NCBI GenBank assembly: GCA_017467895.1
Contig: JAFUKB010000026.1
Location: 1-47,260, forward strand
Direction of reading: 5' to 3'
Length of the DNA: 47,260 nt
Origin: Clostridia bacterium
GTDB taxonomy: Bacteria > Bacillota > Clostridia > Christensenellales > UBA1242
The translations under genes and the position numbers were made by a program. The notes beneath the pieces are model-generated. The model did no database searches. It was given only the letters and a program-made list of their open reading frames with translations, and was not told the origin of the DNA. Shown one piece after another: positions 42,212 to 47,260 of the stretch (position 1 is the stretch's first letter; each line of letters starts with the position of its first letter).

Positions 42212-42352
42212 TCACTTATTTTAAATACGATAAAATAAAATGTTTTTGTGTTCAATGGTTAATTGATATTAAACAGGAATATATTTTAATGCATGATTGA
42301 CAAAATGTTGTATATATTGTAAAATATTAAAAACTTTATTTGGGGAAGTAAT

Positions 42353-42925
42353 ATGGATAATAAACAAAAGAGACGAATTTTATCGTCGGTTTACAAAGCA
42401 ACAATTTTCTTTGTTTTTTGCTCAATCGTTTGGGTTGGATATTTTACTATTAACAACTTTGTAAATAACACAAGCACTTTAATTTGGTTAGATATTTCAA
42501 TTTTATCAATAGCCTTTTTGCTTTTGTTAGATATTGCTATTGATATAACAAAAACAAAAAAATTAAAAAATTTATTTGTTTTGTCTAAGTATTTGTTCTT
42601 CGTTACATTCATAACTGTTACGGCAGTTATTGCTGGTGTATTTGCCTTGTATTACACGGGTTATTCTTTGCCTGTTGGATATTATTTAACTGTTGGTGTT
42701 TTGGTTTTTGCGGTGTTATTGTCTATTGTTTTATTTGTAGTAAGTCTTAAACTTGCTAAATTATATAAAGGCACAACTGTTTATATTGAAGAAATGGGTG
42801 AAGTTCCTAACTATGATGATGAACTTATGTTAAAAAAGAAATTAGATGAACTTAACCGTAAAAAAGAGATGCAAAAAGTCGTTAATCAAATTGAAGAATT
42901 AAAAAACGAATTAGGCGAAAATTAA
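42353..42925 (+). CDS. Membrane protein with C-terminal coiled coil, unknown function
   Basis: The 190 residues have four hydrophobic segments (about 14-35, 43-62, 77-102 and 106-130). A cytosolic tail from about 150 is rich in E, K and L with heptad-like spacing (LKKKLDELNRKKEMQKVVNQ, then IEELKNELGEN), suggesting a short coiled coil. No enzyme motif seen. GGGGAAG precedes the ATG. Single gene with its own terminator. Confidence 0.75.
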   Translation: MDNKQKRRILSSVYKATIFFVFCSIVWVGYFTINNFVNNTSTLIWLDISILSIAFLLLLDIAIDITKTKKLKNLFVLSKYLFFVTFITVTAVIAGVFALYYTGYSLPVGYYLTVGVLVFAVLLSIVLFVVSLKLAKLYKGTTVYIEEMGEVPNYDDELMLKKKLDELNRKKEMQKVVNQIEELKNELGEN

Positions 42926-42943
42926 TTAAATGGCAAATGAATT

Positions 42944-42971
42944 AAAAGCCCTGCAAATGTGGGGCTTTTTT
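42944..42971 (+). terminator. Intrinsic terminator after the coiled-coil membrane protein gene
   Basis: AAAAGCCC (42944-42951) pairs with GGGCTTTT (42962-42969), followed by T to 42971. Confidence 0.75.
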
Positions 42972-42972
42972 C

Positions 42973-43002
42973 TTGTAAAAATCATATGTTATATGATACA
43001 AT
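42973..43002 (+). promoter_or_regulatory. Promoter of the antiporter-mgtC pair
   Basis: TTGTAA (42973-42978) and TACAAT (42997-43002) are 18 nt apart, with TGA before the -10 (extended -10). Confidence 0.5.
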
Positions 43003-43025
43003 AAATGTCAAAGGAGCAATGAAAT

Positions 43026-44489
43026 ATGACTTGGTTTATTGACTTAATTTCATCAACGCCTCAAGTTACGCAAGTTATTGTTTCACTTGCCATAATGTTG
43101 GCATCGGGTTTTTTGATGACAAGGCTAACAAAACTAATTAAATTGCCAAATGTAACTGGTTACATATTAGCAGGTATAATAATTGGGCCATATTGTTTTA
43201 ATCTTATTCCTCCAGATGTTGTTGGCGGGTTAGACTTTATTTCTGACATTGCTTTGGCATTTATAGCATTTGGAATTGGCGAATTTTTTAAATTTGATAA
43301 ACTAAAAAAAGGTGGCATAAAAGTTCTTATTCTAACTTTGTTTGAAGCCTTGTTTGCAACAGTCCTTGTATTTGTTGTTTGCTATTTTGCTTTGGGTTTA
43401 AATTTTGTTTTTGCAATAATTTTGGCTGCACTTGCTTCTGCAACTTCTCCTACGGCAACAATGATGATTATTAGGCAAACCAAGGCAAAAGGTGAGTTTG
43501 TTGACAACCTTTTGCAGGTGGTGGCGTTAGATAATGTAGTTAGTTTAATAACATTTAGTGTCGCAATTTCATTAGCAATATATTCTATTGGCGGAGATGC
43601 AACAACTTTTAATTTTGGCTTAATAGTTATGCCTATTTTAAAAAATTTAGCATCAATAGGTATAGGCATAGCGTTGGGATTTTTGTTAAAATTATTTATT
43701 AAAACAAAGCACAGTTCAGATAACAGATTGATTATTGTTATTTGCATACTGTTTGCGTTTTGTGCAATAAGTTCATTAATGGATGTTTCGCCACTCCTTG
43801 GCTGTATGGCCATTGGCACAGTGTATGCAAACTTTTCCAAAGACGAAAAGTTGTTTTTGCAAACAAATTATTTTAGTCCACCATTTTTGCTATTGTTTTT
43901 TGTAAAATCTGGATGTGGCTTTAATTTCTCGGCTCTTTTTGCAAGCATTGGAGAGGTTACCACTTTGCCATTGATTGTTGTAAGTTTGGTTTATTTATTT
44001 ACAAGATTAGTTGGAAAATTTACTGGGTCTTTTGTTGGCAGTTTGGTTACTAAGCGTCCTAAAGAAGTGAGAAACTTTTTAGGAATGGGTTTGATTGCTC
44101 AGGCGAGTGTGGCAATAGGTTTGGCTTCTTTGGGGGCAAGAGCATTAGGTGGTGCAATAGGAGATGCTTTGTTGACTATTGTTATGGCATCTAGCATAAT
44201 TTATGAAATAATTGGCCCAGTATGTGCCAAACTTGCATTGTATTTGTCAAAATCGTATTCAACCAAATTAGAGGAACTTGTTGAAGTTGACGAAAAAACG
44301 CCACAAGGAACTTTAAAAACAGAAGTTCAGTTATTAATTGAACGCGTGCAGGAGATAGAGCAGAAAAATAAAGATAAAATTCCAATATATGAACAAGAAG
44401 AAGAGGCTTTTACTCAGGCAAGTGAAGAGGCAATAGAGGCCTTGTATAATTATACATGGCAACAACGCAATAGGCGAAAAAGATTTTAA
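43026..44489 (+). CDS. Cation:proton antiporter, CPA2 family
   Basis: A 487-residue protein with about 12 membrane helices, of the Na+/H+ or K+/H+ exchanger domain family. Recognisable are KLPNVTGYILAGIIIGP (about 38-54), the discontinuous-helix region LAALASATSPTATMMI (about 134-149) and VVALDNVVSLITFSVA with the ion-binding Asp. The C-terminal 70 residues are soluble and charged, without a TrkA-N nucleotide-binding domain. AAGGAG lies 9 nt upstream of ATG 43026. Followed 13 nt later by an mgtC-like gene, suggesting shared ion homeostasis. Confidence 0.9.
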   Translation: MTWFIDLISSTPQVTQVIVSLAIMLASGFLMTRLTKLIKLPNVTGYILAGIIIGPYCFNLIPPDVVGGLDFISDIALAFIAFGIGEFFKFDKLKKGGIKVLILTLFEALFATVLVFVVCYFALGLNFVFAIILAALASATSPTATMMIIRQTKAKGEFVDNLLQVVALDNVVSLITFSVAISLAIYSIGGDATTFNFGLIVMPILKNLASIGIGIALGFLLKLFIKTKHSSDNRLIIVICILFAFCAISSLMDVSPLLGCMAIGTVYANFSKDEKLFLQTNYFSPPFLLLFFVKSGCGFNFSALFASIGEVTTLPLIVVSLVYLFTRLVGKFTGSFVGSLVTKRPKEVRNFLGMGLIAQASVAIGLASLGARALGGAIGDALLTIVMASSIIYEIIGPVCAKLALYLSKSYSTKLEELVEVDEKTPQGTLKTEVQLLIERVQEIEQKNKDKIPIYEQEEEAFTQASEEAIEALYNYTWQQRNRRKRF

Positions 44490-44502
44490 GAGGAGATAAT
44501 TT

Positions 44503-45225
44503 ATGAATATAATAGACCCTATATCGAATTTGTTAGGAAATTGGTCTGCGGAAATTACATTGGGTTCCATCTTTTTAAGATTGGGTTTAACAATGTTGTT
44601 TTCTGCAATACTTGGCTGTGAAAGGGCAAGCAAAAGGCATTCGGCAGGATTGCGAACCTTTATGATTGTGTCTTTGGCTGCTAGCATTGCTGGCATGGCA
44701 GATATGTTTTTAATAAATACTTTTGGATTATCATTTGCATTTATTTCGGTTGCCGTAGTTATTGCTTCGGCATCGCTTAGCAATAGTTCAATAGTATTTA
44801 CCGCAAAAAACACAATCAAAGGCTTAACAACTTCTGTAAGCCTTTGGGCATGCGCAATTTTAGGTTTGTCAACAGGTTTTGGTTTTTATACAATTTCTAT
44901 TATTGGCTTTTTAGTATTGCTGTGCTGTTTGTCAATTTTTCCAAGAATTGAAAGGTATTTAAAAAATCGTTCAAACCATTTTGAAATTCATTTAGAATTA
45001 GACAACAAAAACAGTTTGCCTAGATTTATGGCAACCATTCGTGAACTTGGGCTTAGAATTGACGATATTGAAATAAACTCGGCTTATTTAAATTCAGGTT
45101 TAAGTGTTTATACTGTTGCGCTTACCATAAAAAGTGAAGAATTAAAAAAATATAAAACACATAATGAAATAATTGAAGCAATGAAGTCGCTAGATTATGT
45201 TAATCATATTGAAGAAATGAGATAG
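44503..45225 (+). CDS. mgtC: MgtC/SapB family membrane protein
   Basis: The 240 residues contain the MgtC core of four membrane helices. The signature is LGCERASKRHSAGLRTFMIV (about 44-63), with Cys-Glu-Arg and AGLRT conserved, then a helix-rich segment to about 155. The C-terminal soluble domain (about 160-240) looks ACT-like. MgtC proteins aid survival at low magnesium and in some hosts modulate the F-type ATP synthase. GAGGAG precedes the ATG. Downstream is a bidirectional terminator against sigF. Confidence 0.9.
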   Translation: MNIIDPISNLLGNWSAEITLGSIFLRLGLTMLFSAILGCERASKRHSAGLRTFMIVSLAASIAGMADMFLINTFGLSFAFISVAVVIASASLSNSSIVFTAKNTIKGLTTSVSLWACAILGLSTGFGFYTISIIGFLVLLCCLSIFPRIERYLKNRSNHFEIHLELDNKNSLPRFMATIRELGLRIDDIEINSAYLNSGLSVYTVALTIKSEELKKYKTHNEIIEAMKSLDYVNHIEEMR

Positions 45226-45232
45226 GCAAAAT

Positions 45233-45265
45233 AAAAAGACGAGCGGTAATTTACTCGTCTTTTTT
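45233..45265. terminator. Bidirectional terminator between mgtC and sigF
   Basis: AAAAAGACGAG (45233-45243) pairs with CTCGTCTTTTT (45254-45264). It has A and T runs on both sides and serves the converging operons. Confidence 0.85.
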
Positions 45266-45279
45266 GTCGGTTATAACTA

Positions 45280-46014
45280 TTAATTTTCTTCGGCTGTTAA
45301 GATTGATTGACGCATTTTGTCAATTATCTTATTTTCTAATCTGCTTATTTGCACCTGCGAAACACCAAGCAATTTGGCAATTTCGCTTTGAGTTTTATCT
45401 CTAAAAAAGCGCAAAATAATTATTTGCTTATCTCGTTCACTTAAATTGCGTAAAACTTCTTTTAACACTATGTTATCTATCATGTCATTGCTAGTGTCTG
45501 TTGCATATTTGTCTAGCAAGAAAGTCGTTTTTGAATCATCGTCTTCAGCAGGGGTGTATATTGAAATGGGCATTTTTGCTGAATCCATAGTAAATATTAC
45601 TTCGGCTGGATCCATACTAAATTGCTTTGCGATTTCATCGTAAGTTGGACGCCGATATTCGTTTTTTGTAAACTCTTCAATATATTTATTTATTTTTATA
45701 TTTTGCGATTTTATTGCTCTTGACACCTTAATTGCTCCGTCATCACGCATAAACCTTTTTATTTCGCCTATAACCATAGGCACAACATAGGTAGAAAAAC
45801 GGGTATTGAAGCACTCATCAAAGTTGTATATGGCTTTAATAAAGCCTAATGAACCCAATTGAAATAGGTCATCATATTCAATGCCTTTGTTTAAGTATCG
45901 TTTTATTAAACTTTTAATTAGAGGAGAGTTTGCTTTAACTAATTCTTCTTTTGCCTGCTCATCGCCATTTTTGGCACGCCTAATTAAACCAATGGTTTCC
46001 TCTTGTGTAAGCAT
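45280..46014 (-). CDS. sigF: RNA polymerase sporulation sigma factor SigF
   Basis: First forespore-specific sigma factor. The 244 residues have region 2 (LIKRYLNKGIEYDDLFQLGSLG, then FSTYVVPMVIGEIKRFMRDDG), region 3 (YDEIAKQFSMDPAEV) and region 4 with the helix-turn-helix QSEIAKLLGVSQVQISRLE near the C-terminus. It is the last gene of the spoIIAA-spoIIAB-sigF operon; its ATG overlaps the spoIIAB stop by one base. SigG, its close relative, is less likely because the anti-sigma and anti-anti-sigma genes precede it. Confidence 0.96.
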   Translation of the reverse strand: MLTQEETIGLIRRAKNGDEQAKEELVKANSPLIKSLIKRYLNKGIEYDDLFQLGSLGFIKAIYNFDECFNTRFSTYVVPMVIGEIKRFMRDDGAIKVSRAIKSQNIKINKYIEEFTKNEYRRPTYDEIAKQFSMDPAEVIFTMDSAKMPISIYTPAEDDDSKTTFLLDKYATDTSNDMIDNIVLKEVLRNLSERDKQIIILRFFRDKTQSEIAKLLGVSQVQISRLENKIIDKMRQSILTAEEN

Positions 46015-46466
46015 TACATACCTGCAACGCTTTTAGAATTATTTTCTTTAAATATTTTTTCCATTCTTACCAATAAGCCTGTTTTACCATTCTTTTGCAA
46101 ACTAACTGAATCCATAAAACTTTCCATGACAGTAAAACCCATACCAGAACGCTCATCATTTGGTTTTGATGTATAAAATGGTTCTCTTGCTTTTTCATAA
46201 TCGTCTATGCCTATACCGTTGTCACAAACCTCAATAACAACTCCGCTTGAATATAACTTTACTTTGAGTAAAATGTCGCCTTCGCCAAGAGGGTAGGCGT
46301 GTACAACGGCGTTGGTTACTGCTTCGCTTACTGCAGTTTTTATGTCTGTTATTTCGTCAATAGATGGATTTGCTTGTATACAAAATGCAGCAACTGCAGA
46401 TCTAGCAAAACCTTCATTTATTGATTTCGCTTTAAATTTTATTTCCATTTCATTTATTGTTTTCAT
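46014..46466 (-). CDS. spoIIAB: Anti-sigma F factor and serine kinase SpoIIAB
   Basis: GHKL-type ATPase that binds and holds SigF and phosphorylates SpoIIAA. The 150 residues have the N-box EAVTNAVVHAY (about 43-53), the G1 box DNGIGID (about 80-86) and the G2 box ERSGMGFTVM. AAGGAG precedes ATG 46466; an in-frame ATG at 46484 lacks its own site. Confidence 0.95.
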   Translation of the reverse strand: MKTINEMEIKFKAKSINEGFARSAVAAFCIQANPSIDEITDIKTAVSEAVTNAVVHAYPLGEGDILLKVKLYSSGVVIEVCDNGIGIDDYEKAREPFYTSKPNDERSGMGFTVMESFMDSVSLQKNGKTGLLVRMEKIFKENNSKSVAGM

Positions 46467-46487
46467 ACTGTTCTCCTTAAACATATG

Positions 46488-46793
46488 TTAAATTCTTGGC
46501 ATAATGTCATAAAGACCTGTCATTTTAAAAATACGCTCTGCATGGCTTGATGGATTACAAATAAAAATAGGGATATTTTTGTCTTTTAGTTTTTTATATC
46601 TTCCAACAAGAACACCAATGCCTGTGCTATCCATGAAATCAAGTTCAGATAAATCAATGATTACCTGATTAAAGTTCGGGTTAGCAAAGATATCGTCAAG
46701 AGTAATTCTGGTTTGATAAGCACTATGCTCGTCAAGTTCGCCACTTAAAATAACATATAGAGTGTTTTCATAAATTCTATTTTTAATTTGCAT
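46488..46793 (-). CDS. spoIIAA: Anti-anti-sigma factor SpoIIAA
   Basis: STAS-domain protein whose phosphorylation state frees or traps SigF. The 101 residues carry the phosphorylation-site motif DFMDSTGIGVLVGRYK (Ser about 57) and the usual GELDEHSA near residue 20. AAGGAG precedes ATG 46793; the in-frame extension to 46874 crosses the promoter region. First gene of the spoIIA operon. Confidence 0.95.
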   Translation of the reverse strand: MQIKNRIYENTLYVILSGELDEHSAYQTRITLDDIFANPNFNQVIIDLSELDFMDSTGIGVLVGRYKKLKDKNIPIFICNPSSHAERIFKMTGLYDIMPRI

Positions 46794-46820
46794 AACATTC
46801 TCCTTATTTTTAACAAGGCT

Positions 46821-46826
46821 AGTGTA
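46821..46826 (-). promoter_or_regulatory. Extended -10 for the spoIIA operon
   Basis: On the minus strand TGC followed by TACACT (46826-46821) lies 27 nt before the spoIIAA ATG. The -35 region is poor, which fits an activator-dependent or sigma-H promoter. Confidence 0.4.
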
Positions 46827-46869
46827 GCATGAATAAAATATACAAATATGACATACAAGAAAGAATAAA

Positions 46870-46885
46870 GACAATTATTGTCAAA
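46870..46885. promoter_or_regulatory. Possible Spo0A boxes upstream of spoIIAA
   Basis: GACAATTATTGTC at 46870-46882 is a perfect palindrome, and its right half continues into TTGTCAAA, close to the Spo0A box TTTGTCRAA (plus strand 46878-46885). The other half gives a second, weaker box. It lies about 45-60 nt upstream of the predicted -10, where Spo0A activates spoIIA in Bacillus. Confidence 0.4.
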
Positions 46886-46970
46886 AAATCAATGTTGTGA
46901 ATTGAGTAATTATTAAAAAAGACAAACCAAATAAAAAAGTAAAAATTTTTTGTAAAATTTAAAAAAATCG

Positions 46971-46999
46971 TTGACAAGTATTAAAATTTATACTATTAT
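46971..46999 (+). promoter_or_regulatory. Promoter of the tRNA cluster
   Basis: Consensus TTGACA (46971-46976) and TATTAT (46994-46999) are 17 nt apart, with the start just before tRNA-Pro. Confidence 0.75.
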
Positions 47000-47018
47000 A
47001 TCAAAGTCAGTATTTTGA

Positions 47019-47094
47019 CGGGGTGTAGCGCAGTTGGTAGCGCACGTGGTTTGGGACCATGGGGCCGGGAGTTCGAGTCTCTTCACCCCGACCA
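47019..47094 (+). tRNA. tRNA-Pro, anticodon TGG
   Basis: Acceptor CGGGGTG pairs with CACCCCG. The first base C is typical of bacterial tRNA-Pro. D arm GCGC/GCGC, anticodon loop TTTGGGA (TGG), T arm with GTTCGAGTC, and encoded CCA at 47092-47094. Confidence 0.96.
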
Positions 47095-47103
47095 TAATTT
47101 TTA

Positions 47104-47180
47104 GGGTCTTTAGCTCAGTTGGTTAGAGCGACCGGCTCATAACCGGTTGGTCCGGGGTTCGAGTCCCTGAAGACCCACCA
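47104..47180 (+). tRNA. tRNA-Met (CAT), elongator or Ile2 type
   Basis: Acceptor GGGTCTT pairs with AAGACCC. D arm GCTC/GAGC, anticodon stem CCGG/CCGG with loop CTCATAA (anticodon CAT), and encoded CCA. The first base pair G-C rules out the usual initiator tRNA (C1-A72). A CAT tRNA modified to read AUA (Ile2) cannot be excluded. Confidence 0.93.
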
Positions 47181-47223
47181 AAAATTATTTTTTTGGAATT
47201 ATGGATATTGACAAAACCTTTTT

Positions 47224-47260
47224 GGCTCGGTAGTTCAGTTGGTTAGAACGCTAGCCTGTC
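47224..47260 (+). tRNA. Partial tRNA-Asp, anticodon GTC, cut by the window end
   Basis: Acceptor GGCTCGG, D arm GTTC/GAAC, and anticodon-arm start with GTC at the very last three bases (47258-47260). The rest lies outside the window. Confidence 0.85.

Noticed and set aside
43020..43043. Alternative antiporter start at the ATG directly after AAGGAG (43019-43021)
   Set aside because: That frame reaches a stop after seven codons; the ATG at 43026 opens the long frame.
44334..44819. 161-codon minus-strand frame over the antiporter and mgtC ends
   Set aside because: It crosses two well-supported plus-strand genes and resembles an antisense translation of membrane helices.
47104..47180. Initiator tRNA-fMet
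   Set aside because: The acceptor begins with a G-C pair, not the C-A mismatch expected of bacterial initiator tRNA.
1..47260. CRISPR arrays, insertion sequences, prophage or defence genes
   Set aside because: No regularly spaced direct repeats, transposase, integrase or phage structural genes were seen; all genes fit core metabolism, sporulation or housekeeping.

Overview
This window is a compact, AT-rich chromosomal segment from an endospore-forming member of the Bacillota, most likely an uncultured Clostridia-type lineage. The evidence is a complete spoIIIAA-AH set, SpoIVB, a SpoIIM-like protein, GerW, the spoIIAA-spoIIAB-sigF operon, AGGAGG-type ribosome binding sites, and Firmicutes gene order throughout. 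I see no prophage, insertion sequence or CRISPR array. The genus cannot be fixed from the sequence alone.

Layout. Positions 1-125 are a string of inverted repeats of unknown identity. Positions 205-6133 carry engB, then frr, a 68-residue protein, uppS, cdsA, rseP and a PolC-like protein that has only the N-terminal/OB and exonuclease parts. Positions 6209-14031 are the rimP-nusA-ylxR-ylxQ-infB-rbfA-nrnA-truB translation and transcription operon plus an endonuclease IV-like gene. Positions 14114-19761 are efp and the spoIIIA operon, which encodes the mother-cell-to-forespore channel. Positions 19849-29114 are asp23-nusB-xseA-xseB-proS, then a large structured RNA that I identify as OLE RNA, its partner gene oapA, and argR, recN and spoIVB. 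Positions 29154-31871 are spoIIM, a purine nucleoside phosphorylase gene and dacF. Positions 32114-37099 are an M50 protease, scpA-scpB, a DUF2953 protein, gerW, a second D,D-carboxypeptidase and rluB. Positions 37096-40671 are a flavoprotein, cmk, plsC and a four-S1-domain protein. Positions 40749-45225 hold tRNA-Thr, two membrane proteins of unknown function, a short-chain dehydrogenase, a CPA2 antiporter and an MgtC-family protein. The spoIIA operon lies on the minus strand at 45280-46793. A tRNA cluster (Pro, Met, partial Asp) closes the window.

The most striking element is the roughly 560-nt RNA between proS and oapA. Its neighbourhood (asp23/nusB/xseAB upstream; oapA, argR, recN, spoIVB downstream) is the classic OLE RNA neighbourhood. 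The isoprenoid genes ispA and dxs that normally sit beside OLE are absent. The same is true of dxr and ispG in the frr-uppS-cdsA-rseP cluster and of ispH in the cmk-plsC-S1 cluster. All five MEP-pathway or prenyl-diphosphate genes expected in these three neighbourhoods are therefore missing, although the isoprenoid consumer uppS is kept. This suggests a different isoprenoid supply, such as mevalonate or scavenging.

Other points of interest are the polymerase-less PolC derivative, two or three apparently leaderless genes whose -10 element sits about 7 nt before the ATG, a tight cluster of ARG boxes over the argR promoter, a strong hairpin in the rimP-nusA leader, and a sporulation locus in which spo0A is not next to spoIVB and dacF is detached from spoIIA.
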